64,000 bases of DNA from Alkalibacillus filiformis (GCF_030814115.1 NZ_JAUSUP010000010.1:1-64000); one strand, 5' to 3'. Shown: positions 9,816 through 20,750, counted from the stretch's first letter. Numbers and translations are program-made. The notes: generated from the letters alone by a model not told the origin.

Positions 9816-9845
9816 TTGACGAAATATGTCTTTTTAAACTACAAT
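9816..9845 (+). promoter_or_regulatory. sigma-A promoter of the BCCT transporter gene
   Basis: TTGACG, an 18-bp spacer and TACAAT lie about 100 bp upstream of the start codon. The rest of the 338-bp gap (9604-9941) is AT-rich. A second GGAGG at about 9893 has no standard start codon behind it. Confidence 0.65.
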
Positions 9846-9941
9846 TTAAAACTAATTGTGCGAAAACCTTAATAGCGGAAAGGAGCTGGAGGTAAACATC
9901 ATTCGTACAGTTATATAAAAGCTTTTTACAGGAGGAAAAGG

Positions 9942-11507
9942 ATGAAGAAAAAGTATTATACCGATGAGTATTTAGGAACAGGCACACAATGGGGCCCGTT
10001 TGCGATCAGTGGAGGGTTCTTGCTTTTATTCTTATTATTAGCTTTCTTTACGCCAGATTTCGCATCTGAGGCTGTAAGTGCATCATTCGATTTTTCAGCT
10101 AGGTACTTCGGTTTATTTTGGCAATTATTAATGCTTGCAACATTGATTGTCAGTTTGATTTTAATGTTCTCACGTTATGGACGTGTCCGTTTAGGTAATA
10201 AAGAAGAGCCACAGTACGGTAACTTCCGTTGGGTGGCGATGATTTTAACGACGTTATTAGCAGCAGGTGGTGTTTTTTGGGCAGCAAGTGAGCCAATTCA
10301 ACACTATTTAGATACACCTCCTCTGTTTAATTCAGATGGAATGAGTGAATGGGAACGTGTTGTACCAGGTATGTCACAAGCCTTCTTCCACTGGGGATTC
10401 TCAGCTTGGGCTGTGTTAGGTACGGTAGCAACGATTGTGATTATGTATGCACACTATCATAAAGGTATGCCGTTAAAGCCAAGAACGATGCTTTACCCAT
10501 TATTAGGGGATAAAGTGTTCAAACGCTTTAATTTCTGGGGTGTATTAGCAGACGTTACATCAATTATTGCAGTAGCTGCTGGTACAATTGGTGCGATCGG
10601 ATTTTTAGGATTACAAGCAGCTTACGCATTTGAAGATATATTTGGTGTTCCAAGTACGTTATTTACACAAATATCATTTATCGTTATTTTAGTGACGATT
10701 GCGACGATTTCAGCGATTACTGGTGTCGATCGTGGTATTCAAATATTAAGTCGATTTAATGTTAGCTTTGCGGTTGTTTTAATGATTATCATTTTAATTG
10801 TTGGTCCAACGATGTTCATTTTAGATGCATTCGTTACCGCAGAAGCTTTCCAATTACAAAATTATTTAATGATGAGCTTAACACGAGGCGATGAAGTATG
10901 GTTAGCATGGTGGACCGTCTTCTTCTGGGGTTGGTTTATTGGCTTCGGACCGATGATGGCGATCTTTATTAGTCGTATTTCAAGAGGTCGTACAATTCGT
11001 GAGCTTGTCGTAGCGGTAGCTATTATGGCTCCGATTGTAAGTAACTTCTGGTTTGCAACGATTGGAGGTACAGGAGTTTGGTTTGAAATCCAAAACCCTG
11101 AGAGTATTTCTGTTCCGCTGGCCGAAGTCGGACAAGAGGCTGCGGTTGCATCGATTTTAGAGCAGTTACCGTTTGGAGGTTTATTGGCCTTTGGTTTCTT
11201 GATTGTAACGGTGATCTTCGTTGCTACAACAACAGACTCGATGTCCTATGCCTCAGCAGTAGCCGTGACAGGTAATGATGAACCGAGCACTTATGTTCGT
11301 GTATTCTGGGCTCTTCTATTTGGTGCCATTGCTATTGCGTTAATTACAATTGGTGAAGGTAGCGGTGATAGTATCGGTATGTTACAAAACTTTATCGTTG
11401 TAACCGCCGTACCAGTGTCACTCTTATTGCTCCCGCCAATTTGGGATTCAGTTAAAGTGGCCAAAAGGCTTGCTGAAGAACAAGGAATTAAAAAGAAAGA
11501 TGATTAA
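9942..11507 (+). CDS. BCCT-family osmolyte transporter (glycine betaine/choline/carnitine type)
   Basis: This membrane carrier of 521 residues and about 12 membrane segments imports a quaternary-ammonium osmolyte with sodium or protons. Family signatures include GVDRGIQILSRFN, the tryptophan-rich segment WLAWWTVFFWGWFIGFGP that forms the substrate box, and FISRISRGRTIRE. Length and short termini match OpuD/BetL-like carriers. ACAGGAGG precedes ATG. It is a single gene with its own promoter and terminator. The role in osmoprotection is family knowledge, and the exact substrate is not resolvable. Confidence 0.92.
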   Translation: MKKKYYTDEYLGTGTQWGPFAISGGFLLLFLLLAFFTPDFASEAVSASFDFSARYFGLFWQLLMLATLIVSLILMFSRYGRVRLGNKEEPQYGNFRWVAMILTTLLAAGGVFWAASEPIQHYLDTPPLFNSDGMSEWERVVPGMSQAFFHWGFSAWAVLGTVATIVIMYAHYHKGMPLKPRTMLYPLLGDKVFKRFNFWGVLADVTSIIAVAAGTIGAIGFLGLQAAYAFEDIFGVPSTLFTQISFIVILVTIATISAITGVDRGIQILSRFNVSFAVVLMIIILIVGPTMFILDAFVTAEAFQLQNYLMMSLTRGDEVWLAWWTVFFWGWFIGFGPMMAIFISRISRGRTIRELVVAVAIMAPIVSNFWFATIGGTGVWFEIQNPESISVPLAEVGQEAAVASILEQLPFGGLLAFGFLIVTVIFVATTTDSMSYASAVAVTGNDEPSTYVRVFWALLFGAIAIALITIGEGSGDSIGMLQNFIVVTAVPVSLLLLPPIWDSVKVAKRLAEEQGIKKKDD

Positions 11508-11513
11508 ATAATT

Positions 11514-11549
11514 AAGCTTACTGGTGAGAGCCAGTAAGCTTTTTCTTTG
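11514..11549 (+). terminator. intrinsic terminator after the BCCT gene
   Basis: The stem AAGCTTACTGG / CCAGTAAGCTT is followed by TTTCTTT. Confidence 0.9.
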
Positions 11550-11566
11550 AGTATTTCTTTATGTAT

Positions 11567-11589
11567 TCAACCGGTTGAGGTGGTATACT
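11567..11589 (+). promoter_or_regulatory. palindrome plus extended -10 upstream of the thioesterase gene
   Basis: The perfect 12-bp palindrome TCAACCGGTTGA (11567-11578) lies six bases upstream of an extended -10 element, TGG followed by TATACT (11581-11589). The position suggests an operator for a dimeric repressor. The regulator is unknown. Confidence 0.5.
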
Positions 11590-11665
11590 AAGCTCGTAAT
11601 GAACAAAGATTAATGTTAAGTAAATTGTCTTAACTTAATAAAGACTTAAAAGGTAGGGTGACACG

Positions 11666-12199
11666 ATGGAAGCAAAACCGTGTATTCATTCATTAACTGT
11701 AAAAAATTCACACGTATTACCTCCAGATACGAATAGTCATGGGACATTATTCGGTGGTAAATTAATGGCTTATATGGACGATGTAGCAGCGATCGCCTCA
11801 ACACGTCATGCAAGAACACCAGTTGTAACAGCTTCAACGGATTCGGTCGACTTTTTAGCACCAGTACAAGAAGGCAGTACAATTTGCTTAGAAGCGTTCG
11901 TCACATGGACGCACAATACTTCTATGGAAGTGTTCGTTAAAGCCATTACTGAAAACTTACTGACGGGTGAACGTCATGTTTGTACGACAGCTTTCTTAAC
12001 GATGGTTGCAATTGACGAAAACGGCAAACCAACTCAAGTGCCTTCAGTGTATCCTGAATCTGAGGAAGAAAAGTGGTTACATGAAGGGGCGAAAGAGCGC
12101 GCCGACTATCGTAAAAAGCGCCGTGAAGAATCGAAGACATTGGCAGAAAAGTTTGGTGCAGACTTTCCTTGGGACCCAACTTCAAATCGAAAGGCATAA
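11666..12199 (+). CDS. Acyl-CoA thioesterase, hotdog fold (YkhA/YciA type)
   Basis: This 177-residue protein should hydrolyse acyl-CoA to free acid and CoA. The hotdog domain carries the family segment LPPDTNSHGTLFGGKLMAYMDD (Asn/His/Gly/Gly region with the catalytic Asp helix) and the central TASTDSVDFLAPVQEG strand. A basic, charged C-terminal tail of about 30 residues follows the domain. AGGTAGGGTG precedes ATG. It is a single gene between the BCCT gene and the hut promoter. Chain-length preference is unknown. Confidence 0.88.
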   Translation: MEAKPCIHSLTVKNSHVLPPDTNSHGTLFGGKLMAYMDDVAAIASTRHARTPVVTASTDSVDFLAPVQEGSTICLEAFVTWTHNTSMEVFVKAITENLLTGERHVCTTAFLTMVAIDENGKPTQVPSVYPESEEEKWLHEGAKERADYRKKRREESKTLAEKFGADFPWDPTSNRKA

Positions 12200-12235
12200 C
12201 ATAACAGTAAGGGCATACATTCATAATGACCTATA

Positions 12236-12264
12236 TTGACACTTTTTCAAAATTGTTTTACAAT
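12236..12264 (+). promoter_or_regulatory. hut operon sigma-A promoter
   Basis: A consensus TTGACA (12236-12241), a 17-bp spacer and TACAAT (12259-12264) stand 32 bp before hutP and 37 bp after the thioesterase stop. The start of transcription should be near 12271. Confidence 0.85.
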
Positions 12265-12295
12265 TTTGATTAGTGAAGAGAATTGTGGTGTTAAT

Positions 12296-12745
12296 ATGGT
12301 TAGGCAACAAAGTATCGGAATCGGAAAATGTGCCCTTCAGTTAGTATTAGCCAGTAGTGATGAGATCGAAGGGTTAAAGTCCGAGATAAACGAGACAACT
12401 TTTCAGTATTGTTTAGGTAAAACTGGATCAATGGATTTACAAAAAGTTGTATCAGCCATTGAGACAGCAGCTAAGCGCAATCACATTATTGAAGAAGGTT
12501 TGTACCGAGAGATGCATGCGCTTTACCATGCCATTTTAGAAGCGGTGCAAGGTGTGACAAGAGGCCAAGTACAACTTGGAGACGTGATGCGTACAGTTGG
12601 ATTGAGATTTGCTGTCGTTCGAGGGAAACCTTATGAAAACGAACAAGAAGGAGAATGGATTGCTGTTGCGCTTTATGGAACAATTGGCGCACCAATTCGT
12701 GGACTCGAGCATGAGACAGCAGGTTTAGGAATTAATCACATATAA
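12296..12745 (+). CDS. hutP: HutP, histidine-dependent RNA-binding antiterminator of hut
   Basis: HutP (149 residues) binds histidine and Mg2+ as a hexamer and then binds the hut mRNA leader between hutP and hutH, preventing termination. The start ATG 12296 gives [16 protein letters not shown], the family N-terminus. The C-terminal segment with [35 protein letters not shown] carries the histidine/metal-binding and core strands. Earlier in-frame starts overlap the promoter and are rejected. It is followed by its own target site and an attenuator. Confidence 0.95.
   Translation: MVRQQSIGIGKCALQLVLASSDEIEGLKSEINETTFQYCLGKTGSMDLQKVVSAIETAAKRNHIIEEGLYREMHALYHAILEAVQGVTRGQVQLGDVMRTVGLRFAVVRGKPYENEQEGEWIAVALYGTIGAPIRGLEHETAGLGINHI
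12469..12483 (+). promoter_or_regulatory. candidate intragenic cre site in hutP
   Basis: AGCTAAGCGCAATCA fits most of the loose cre consensus WTGNAANCGNWNNCW but misses the TG. It lies about 200 bp downstream of the predicted transcription start. In B. subtilis the hut catabolite-repression site is also inside hutP, about +200. The match is weak alone; the position is the stronger point. Confidence 0.35.
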
Positions 12746-12757
12746 CGAAATGCCCAT

Positions 12758-12774
12758 GAGTAATGAGATATTAG
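12758..12774 (+). promoter_or_regulatory. HutP-binding NAG-triplet site in the hut leader RNA
   Basis: The RNA reads GAG-UAAU-GAG-AUAU-UAG, three NAG triplets separated by exactly four bases. That is the spacing known for HutP (UAG-N4-UAG-N4-UAG). The last triplet overlaps the foot of the following terminator hairpin, as expected for an antiterminator. Confidence 0.75.
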
Positions 12775-12817
12775 GGGGCTTATTCTTGAATGTAATCAAG
12801 GATAAGTCCCTTTTTTA
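12773..12817 (+). terminator. hut attenuator (HutP-controlled terminator)
   Basis: A long stem, GGGGCTTATTCTTGA pairing with TCAAGGATAAGTCCC, is followed by a six-T run. It lies between hutP and hutH. Without HutP-histidine it should stop transcription before hutH. Confidence 0.88.
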
Positions 12818-12837
12818 TGTTTAATGGAGGTGGTCGT

Positions 12838-14337
12838 GTGGAGATTAATGGACATTCGTTAACGTTAAATGAGATCAAGCGTGTTGTTTACCATTTTGAA
12901 ACCGTTACCATATCAGAAACTTCACTTCAAAATGTGATTGAAAGTCGAAAAATGATTGAAACAGCTGTTGAGCAACATGACGTCATTTACGGCATTAATA
13001 CAGGGTTTGGTAAGTTTAGTGATGTCGAAATCGATGAACAAGATTTAGATGAACTGCAGATGAATCTAATTTATTCACATGCTTGTGGAGTCGGGGAGCC
13101 ATTTTCTAAAGAAGTAAGTCGTGCGATGGTTTTACTTCGAGCCAACGCTCTATTAAAAGGTTACTCAGGAGTAAGGCCGATTGTCATTGAGAAGTTAGTT
13201 GAGATGCTAAATAAAGACATCACACCTGTGATCCCGTCGCAAGGGTCACTCGGGGCAAGTGGGGACTTAGCGCCACTTGCACACTTGGCTCTCGTATTAT
13301 TAGGTGACGGTGAAGTGCTTCATGACAGTGAAATTAAGCCAGCTCAAGAGGTTTTAGGAGAGAAAGGATTCACCCCGATTCAGTTAAAGGCAAAAGAAGG
13401 CTTAGCACTCATTAACGGAACACAGGCGATGACAGCTGTAGGTGCTTTAACTTATTTAGAAGCAGAAGAAACGTTAAAACAATCTGAACAAATTGCTGCA
13501 ATGACGATGGAAGGATTAGAAAGCATTATTTGTGCTTTTGACCCAAAAATTCACGACGTTCGAGGGCACAAAGAACAAATTGAAGTGGCTGAACGTGTGA
13601 GAGGTTTTTTGCATGATAGCCAACTTGTGACAAAGCAAGGTGAAAAACGTGTGCAAGATGCCTATTCCATACGGTGCATACCACAAGTGTTAGGTGCATC
13701 ATGGCAAACGTTAAATTACGTTAAAGAAAAGCTGGAAGTTGAGATCAATGCTGCAACAGACAACCCGTTAATTTTTACAGATGAGGGAGAAGTACTTTCT
13801 GGCGGAAATTTTCACGGACAACCGATCGCTATTGCAATGGACTTACTTAAAATTGGTATGGCAGAAGTGGCCAATATGTCAGAGCGACGGATTGAACGAC
13901 TCGTTAACCCACAATTAAATGATTTGCCACCATTTTTAAGTCCAAAACCTGGCTTGCAATCTGGTGCGATGATTATGCAATATACAGCCGCATCACTCGT
14001 ATCAGAAAACAAGACGTTAGCACACCCAGCGAGTGTTGACTCTATACCATCTTCAGCTAACCAAGAAGACCACGTCAGCATGGGTACAATTGGAGCAAGG
14101 CATGCCAATCAAATCGTTCAAAACGCTCATCGCGTAATTGCAATCGAACTCATTTGCGCGATGCAAGCAGTTGAAGTTAGAGGAGTTGAAAAATTGGCTC
14201 AAGCAACACGTGAACTTTACACGAAGGCGCGTGACGTCGTTCCGAGCATTAAACATGATCGAGCATTTTCAAAAGACATCGAAGCGTTAACGGAGTGGTT
14301 GCGGGAGCAAGATGTAAAGCCTGTATCACAAAGCTAA
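12838..14337 (+). CDS. hutH: Histidine ammonia-lyase
   Basis: This enzyme deaminates L-histidine to urocanate, the first step of hut. The MIO prosthetic group forms from Ala-Ser-Gly, seen in [15 protein letters not shown] at about residues 140-142. Active-site segments [10 protein letters not shown] near residue 51 and NFHGQPIA are present. The start is GTG 12838 because GGAGGTGG lies just upstream; this gives 499 residues, near the usual 505-510. The longer frame from 12817 would begin within the attenuator. Confidence 0.95.
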   Translation: MEINGHSLTLNEIKRVVYHFETVTISETSLQNVIESRKMIETAVEQHDVIYGINTGFGKFSDVEIDEQDLDELQMNLIYSHACGVGEPFSKEVSRAMVLLRANALLKGYSGVRPIVIEKLVEMLNKDITPVIPSQGSLGASGDLAPLAHLALVLLGDGEVLHDSEIKPAQEVLGEKGFTPIQLKAKEGLALINGTQAMTAVGALTYLEAEETLKQSEQIAAMTMEGLESIICAFDPKIHDVRGHKEQIEVAERVRGFLHDSQLVTKQGEKRVQDAYSIRCIPQVLGASWQTLNYVKEKLEVEINAATDNPLIFTDEGEVLSGGNFHGQPIAIAMDLLKIGMAEVANMSERRIERLVNPQLNDLPPFLSPKPGLQSGAMIMQYTAASLVSENKTLAHPASVDSIPSSANQEDHVSMGTIGARHANQIVQNAHRVIAIELICAMQAVEVRGVEKLAQATRELYTKARDVVPSIKHDRAFSKDIEALTEWLREQDVKPVSQS

Positions 14338-14399
14338 CGAAACAAACATGAAGGTCCTATGGATGAGCATATAGTCATTATAAAAAGGAGGAACTCATA

Positions 14400-16058
14400 A
14401 TGGTAGAAGGAATTAAAAAGATCCGTGCACCACGAGGGAGTGAACTGAATACGAAAGGGTGGGTCCAAGAAGCGGCATTGCGTATGCTGATGAACAACTT
14501 GGACCCTGAAGTAGCCGAAAATCCAGACGAGCTAGTCGTCTACGGTGGGATTGGCAAAGCCGCTCGTAATTGGGAAAGTTATGAAGCAATCATTAAAACG
14601 TTAAAAGATTTAGAAGAGGACGAGACGTTACTCGTTCAATCGGGTAAGCCGGTAGCGGTATTTAAGTCGCATAAAGACGCCCCGCGTGTTTTGCTCGCTA
14701 ACTCCAATTTAGTTTCAGCTTGGGCGAATTGGGATCATTTCCGTGAGTTAGAGAAGAAAGGTCTCATGATGTATGGCCAAATGACAGCAGGAAGTTGGAT
14801 CTATATTGGAACACAAGGGATTTTGCAAGGAACGTATGAAACGTTTGCTGAAGCAGCTCGCCAACATTTTAACGGTTCACTCAAAGGAACGCTCACTGTA
14901 ACAGCTGGATTAGGCGGGATGGGTGGTGCGCAACCGTTAGCCGTCACGATGAACGAAGGAGTTGTCATCGCCATTGAGGTAGACGAAGAAAGAATAAAAC
15001 GCCGAATTGAGCACCGTTATTTACACAAAATGACGAACTCACTTGATGAAGCATTAGACATGGCGCGTGAAGCTCAAGCAAAAGATAAACCGTTATCAAT
15101 TGGGCTTTTAGGAAATGCAGCTGAATTGTTGCCCGAGTTAGTGAAGCGCGGCGTAACGCCAGACTTAGTGACCGACCAAACCTCTGCACATGACCCGTTA
15201 AACGGTTACTTACCTACGGGTTACTCACTAGATGAAGGGTCTGTCTTGCGTGATTCGAACCCAGATGAGTATTTGTCTTTATCGCGCAAATCAATTAAAA
15301 AGCACGTCCAAGCGATGCTCGACTTACAAAAGGCAGGTTCTGTCACGTTTGATTACGGGAACAACATTCGTCAGGAAGCTTATGATGAAGGGTTAAAAGG
15401 TGCGTTTGATTTTCCAGGCTTTGTGCCAGCCTTTATTCGTCCGCAATTTTGTGAAGGAAAAGGCCCTTTCCGTTGGGCGGCGTTATCAGGAGACCCTGAA
15501 GATATTTATAAAATTGATGAAGTATTATTACGTGAGTTTTCGTATAACGAGCATTTATGTAAATGGATTCGTATGGCGCGTGAACAAGTCGCTTTTCAAG
15601 GCTTGCCATCACGTATTTGCTGGCTAGGTTATGGCGAGCGTGCTCGTTTTGGGAAAATCATTAACGACATGATTGCTTCAGGTGAACTTTCCGCACCGAT
15701 TGTCATCGGGCGTGATCATCTTGATGCTGGTTCAGTAGCTTCACCAAATCGTGAGACAGAATCGATGAAAGACGGAAGTGACGCTGTTGCCGACTGGCCG
15801 ATTTTAAATGCGTTAATTAATAGCGTAAACGGAGCTAGCTGGGTATCAGTTCACCACGGTGGAGGCGTTGGTATGGGGTATTCTTTACATGCTGGCATGG
15901 TTATCGTCGCTGATGGGACGGAAGATGCGAATGAGCGTCTCGATCGCGTCTTAACATCTGACCCTGGCATGGGAGTCGCGCGCCACGTCGATGCGGGCTA
16001 TGAACTAGCTGAAGAAACCGCTCGGGAAAAAGGCGTCGATATTCCTCTGCTAGATTAG
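14400..16058 (+). CDS. hutU: Urocanate hydratase
   Basis: This cytoplasmic enzyme (552 residues) converts urocanate to imidazolone propionate using tightly bound NAD as an electrophile. The NAD-binding segment [17 protein letters not shown] and the C-terminal [17 protein letters not shown] motif are intact, and the length is normal. AAAAGGAGG precedes ATG. It sits between hutH and hutI. Confidence 0.96.
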   Translation: MVEGIKKIRAPRGSELNTKGWVQEAALRMLMNNLDPEVAENPDELVVYGGIGKAARNWESYEAIIKTLKDLEEDETLLVQSGKPVAVFKSHKDAPRVLLANSNLVSAWANWDHFRELEKKGLMMYGQMTAGSWIYIGTQGILQGTYETFAEAARQHFNGSLKGTLTVTAGLGGMGGAQPLAVTMNEGVVIAIEVDEERIKRRIEHRYLHKMTNSLDEALDMAREAQAKDKPLSIGLLGNAAELLPELVKRGVTPDLVTDQTSAHDPLNGYLPTGYSLDEGSVLRDSNPDEYLSLSRKSIKKHVQAMLDLQKAGSVTFDYGNNIRQEAYDEGLKGAFDFPGFVPAFIRPQFCEGKGPFRWAALSGDPEDIYKIDEVLLREFSYNEHLCKWIRMAREQVAFQGLPSRICWLGYGERARFGKIINDMIASGELSAPIVIGRDHLDAGSVASPNRETESMKDGSDAVADWPILNALINSVNGASWVSVHHGGGVGMGYSLHAGMVIVADGTEDANERLDRVLTSDPGMGVARHVDAGYELAEETAREKGVDIPLLD

Positions 16059-16063
16059 TATAG

Positions 16064-16150
16064 TTCGCCTGAGAATTAGGGCGAATTTGAGATTTTTCGG
16101 GCGAAATTCTATTTTTTCAGGCGAACGCCTAATTAATTAAGGGTTCGCCT
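16064..16150. repeat. short array of GGCGAA repeats, 20-bp period, inside the hut operon
   Basis: Between hutU and hutI, GGCGAA cores (the first two as GGGCGAA) begin at 16079, 16099 and 16119, a 20-bp period. TTCGCC, the reverse complement, occurs at 16064 and 16144. AT-rich spacers fill the gaps. The inverted copies can pair into hairpins. No reading frame is supported. Confidence 0.6.
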
Positions 16151-16163
16151 AATCCCAACGTGA

Positions 16164-18381
<2,218 letters not shown>

Positions 18382-18468
18382 AAGGATATCTTGCTAGATG
18401 TATAGAATTTAAATAATAACCGTATAATAGAGAAAAAGATTATTAGTCTAAAATTCGAGGTGTCAAAA

Positions 18469-18993
18469 GTGAATAAATTAAGGTGGCTATTGCTAACAAC
18501 TTTTTTGATTGGATCAGGAACAGCAGGCTATTTCGCAGTTGAAGCGAATAGTGAAAGTGGAGAGTTTCTCGACATCTCCCACACAGGCGCTCATGCGAGT
18601 CTGTTTGAGGAGTACCACGATGTTTATATTGGTAAGCAGTTAAGGTGGACTGGTGAGCAAATGCCAACCATTCAAGACGTTAACATTATAAAAGATGACG
18701 GCACGGTACTAAGTAATGGTGACGAATCGATTCACATTGAACTCTTTTTTGATCCTCATAATGAAACGGAGTTGTTTTACGGCTTTAGCCCAGAAATGCG
18801 AGAAGTAGTAGGGGAATACGAGCGCCCTAGCGACTTCACACTATCAGAACGCACGACCACGATTGTGTTTAAAGTGACATTGCATGAAACGAATTATCAG
18901 TTTGACTTAGACTATATACAAATCGAATATGAAGTCAATGATCAAGAATACGCTCAGGAAATTCCACTGAGAAGTTTCGTTTTTCACCATTAA
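18469..18993 (+). CDS. Membrane-anchored or secreted protein of unknown function, 174 aa
   Basis: I do not recognise this protein. The N-terminus LRWLLLTTFLIGSGTAGYFAVEA is a single hydrophobic segment, either an uncleaved anchor or a signal peptide. The rest is an acidic beta-rich extracellular domain without cysteines. GTG 18469 follows GAGGTG at good spacing, and an in-frame GTG at 18460 lies within that site. A TATAAT hexamer is at 18423-18428 without a clear -35. It is a single gene with its own terminator between hut and the surface operon. Confidence 0.75.
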   Translation: MNKLRWLLLTTFLIGSGTAGYFAVEANSESGEFLDISHTGAHASLFEEYHDVYIGKQLRWTGEQMPTIQDVNIIKDDGTVLSNGDESIHIELFFDPHNETELFYGFSPEMREVVGEYERPSDFTLSERTTTIVFKVTLHETNYQFDLDYIQIEYEVNDQEYAQEIPLRSFVFHH

Positions 18994-19023
18994 AAGACTA
19001 GGAAGCTATTTCCTAGTCTTTAT
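18991..19023 (+). terminator. intrinsic terminator
   Basis: The stem AAAGACTAGGAA / TTCCTAGTCTTT is followed by a short T-rich stretch. Confidence 0.85.
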
Positions 19024-19112
19024 CATTTTCGTGACATTTGAATCTCATGAATTGCAAGAAAACTCTTATAAGGTTTACAATGAACTTGATCCTTTTAAAT
19101 GGAGTGATTTAA

Positions 19113-19292
19113 ATGACAAAAGAAGAAATCCAAACACAAATTGATCAGTTAAAGATGGATTATATTCGAATTCAAGGTGATCTAGATAAATTAGAAGCAA
19201 ACGGTGGCAACGTGGCGATGTTAGAAAAATCGCTAAACCGCATCGAGGACGAGCTGGCTTCATTAAGAAAGCAAATGAATCGTGTAGATTAA
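19113..19292 (+). CDS. Small coiled-coil protein, 59 aa
   Basis: The frame encodes 59 residues starting MTKEEIQTQIDQLK and ending LRKQMNRVD. Heptad-like Leu/Ile spacing and a high Lys/Glu/Gln content predict a two-helix coiled coil broken by NGGN near residue 32. GGAGTG lies six bases before ATG, and an intrinsic terminator follows immediately. These signals support a real gene. I do not recognise the family. Confidence 0.75.
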   Translation: MTKEEIQTQIDQLKMDYIRIQGDLDKLEANGGNVAMLEKSLNRIEDELASLRKQMNRVD

Positions 19293-19300
19293 AGTTAAAT

Positions 19301-19336
19301 AAAAGCTGGGGTTAGTCAATTGACCCCAGTTTTATT
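19301..19336 (+). terminator. intrinsic terminator of the small coiled-coil gene
   Basis: CTGGGGT pairs with ACCCCAG around a TCAATTGA-containing loop, followed by TTTTATTTT. Confidence 0.85.
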
Positions 19337-19420
19337 TTGGTCTTTTTGTTCGTTATCAAGAATAAAACCGAGCGAAATATTAAGATAAATGGAGTATTCA
19401 GCACATAAACAGTTAATTTG

Positions 19421-19436
19421 GTTCTTTAAAAAGAAT
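19421..19436. promoter_or_regulatory. candidate distal SinR operator
   Basis: GTTCTTT at 19421-19427 exactly matches the B. subtilis SinR 7-bp consensus GTTCTYT and faces an AAGAAT half-site at 19431-19436. It lies 21 bp upstream of the sipW -35. Confidence 0.55.
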
Positions 19437-19456
19437 ATTTGGAGGTATTTAACATT

Positions 19457-19484
19457 TTGAATAATCTGTAAAGTGAACTATAAT
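19457..19484 (+). promoter_or_regulatory. sigma-A promoter of the sipW surface operon
   Basis: TTGAAT, a 16-bp spacer and TATAAT lie about 60 bp before the sipW start. Candidate SinR sites sit on both sides. Confidence 0.65.
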
Positions 19485-19491
19485 TACAAAT

Positions 19492-19516
19492 GGTTGTTCG
19501 TAATAAAGAACAAACC
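19492..19516. promoter_or_regulatory. candidate proximal SinR operator
   Basis: The inverted repeat GGTTGTTC / GAACAAACC includes AAAGAAC at 19505-19511, the reverse complement of the SinR consensus GTTCTTT. It begins eight bases after the -10, over the expected transcription start, an ideal repressor position. Confidence 0.6.
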
Positions 19517-19542
19517 TCTATAAACATTTGAGGGTGTTGGTC

Positions 19543-20085
19543 TTGGCTAAAAAAGTCTGGAAATGGTCTTTAAATATAGTTCTTAGTTTATTAGCTGTCT
19601 TATTGTTACTTACTGTTTACACAAGCTTCCAAGCGAATAATAATCCAGGAAATGTACCGACTTTTTTTGGCATAACACCATTAACGATCTTGTCGGATAG
19701 TATGGACCCAGAATTCATTTCTGGTGATCTAGTATTTATTAAGAATACCGAAGCTACAAAGATTAGTTCAGGAGACATTATCACCTATCAACTAGGAGAT
19801 ATGTTAGTGACTCATAGAGTAATAGACAGAGTAGAGCAAGATGGGGTAATTGAATATGAAACAAAAGGTGACAACGTAGAATTACCAGACCAAAGTCTCG
19901 TGTCAGAGCAAAACCTAGTAGGAGAATATGTGTTCAAAATCCCGAAAGCTGGTCATCTTATGCAGTTTGCCTCAACGCCTATGGGGACATTGGTACTCTT
20001 TGGAATACCGTTTGTTTTGTATGTAGCTGTAGAAATTTATGATCGTGTCAAACGAAGAAACGATCGTGAACAAGAAGCAGCTTGA
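19543..20085 (+). CDS. sipW: SipW-type (ER-type) signal peptidase I
   Basis: This membrane protease (180 residues) removes the special signal peptides of TasA/CalY-type proteins. The N-terminal anchor is at about residues 8-28, the catalytic Ser lies in ILSDSMDPEF and the His in VTHRVID. His in place of Lys marks the ER/SipW class. TKGDN supplies the later conserved region, and a second membrane segment is near the C-terminus. The TTG start at 19543 has GAGGGTG six bases upstream. It leads an operon whose next two products carry SipW-type signals. Confidence 0.92.
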   Translation: MAKKVWKWSLNIVLSLLAVLLLLTVYTSFQANNNPGNVPTFFGITPLTILSDSMDPEFISGDLVFIKNTEATKISSGDIITYQLGDMLVTHRVIDRVEQDGVIEYETKGDNVELPDQSLVSEQNLVGEYVFKIPKAGHLMQFASTPMGTLVLFGIPFVLYVAVEIYDRVKRRNDREQEAA

Positions 20086-20137
20086 TGAACTTAGTAACAA
20101 TTAATTTTTTTATAAATCTGTTGGGAGGAGAATGATT

Positions 20138-20704
20138 ATGAAAAACACGAAGAAGGTTTTGGGTACGCTAGCATTAACAGGTGCCATTTTAGCAGGGGGA
20201 GCATTTGGGACGTATTCGTATTTCTCGGATGAAGATAGTACAACGGGGAGTGTAGAAGCTGGTACATTGGGGATTTCAGTAGGTGAACTATTTAGTGAAG
20301 AGAATTTTGCGCCAGGTAAAACAGCTAGTGCAACTCCTGAAGTAACCAATGAAGGTTCTTTACCAATGTTTGTCGGATATAACTTTGATATTGAAGTTAG
20401 TGATGGGCATGGAGAAAAATATTATTTGGAGATCAAATTGCCTGGTGAGGAAGAAGGAACTAAAAAAACAGTAGATGGTTGGAATGCATACTTTGCTGAA
20501 GAAGATTGGAACTACCTTGATGAAGCGCTGCTTGATGGTGAAGCTTTAGAGTTAGAAGTAATAGCTTCTCTAGATGAAAGTGCTGGAAATGATTATCAAG
20601 AGTCTGAAATAAATGTAACACTTAATGTAATGGGTGTTCAGCAGTTCGATTTTGATTATTCAGCAGACGCTTTTGAAGCTTGGAATGAAGAACACGGTAA
20701 CTAG
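20138..20704 (+). CDS. TasA/CalY (camelysin)-like matrix protein with SipW-type signal peptide
   Basis: This 188-residue exported protein starts with KKVLGTLALTGAILAGGAFGT, followed by YSYFSDEDSTTGSVEAGTL, the hallmark of SipW-processed TasA/CalY proteins. The mature part is an acidic beta-sandwich with NFAPGKTASATPEVTNEG near its start. Family members form extracellular matrix fibres (TasA) or surface proteases/fibres (camelysin). Strong GGGAGGAG precedes ATG 20138. An 11-bp hairpin after the gene may make it more abundant than the genes behind it. TasA versus CalY cannot be resolved here. Confidence 0.88.
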   Translation: MKNTKKVLGTLALTGAILAGGAFGTYSYFSDEDSTTGSVEAGTLGISVGELFSEENFAPGKTASATPEVTNEGSLPMFVGYNFDIEVSDGHGEKYYLEIKLPGEEEGTKKTVDGWNAYFAEEDWNYLDEALLDGEALELEVIASLDESAGNDYQESEINVTLNVMGVQQFDFDYSADAFEAWNEEHGN

Positions 20705-20720
20705 TAGTAAGTAGAGTTTA

Positions 20721-20750
20721 ATAAAGTGACCTGTTTCAAGGTCACTTTAT
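20721..20750 (+). terminator. intercistronic hairpin after the TasA-like gene
   Basis: A perfect 11-bp stem ATAAAGTGACC / GGTCACTTTAT with a short loop has only a weak T-rich tail. It may be a partial terminator or a 3'-end stabiliser setting expression of the first subunit above the rest. Confidence 0.65.
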
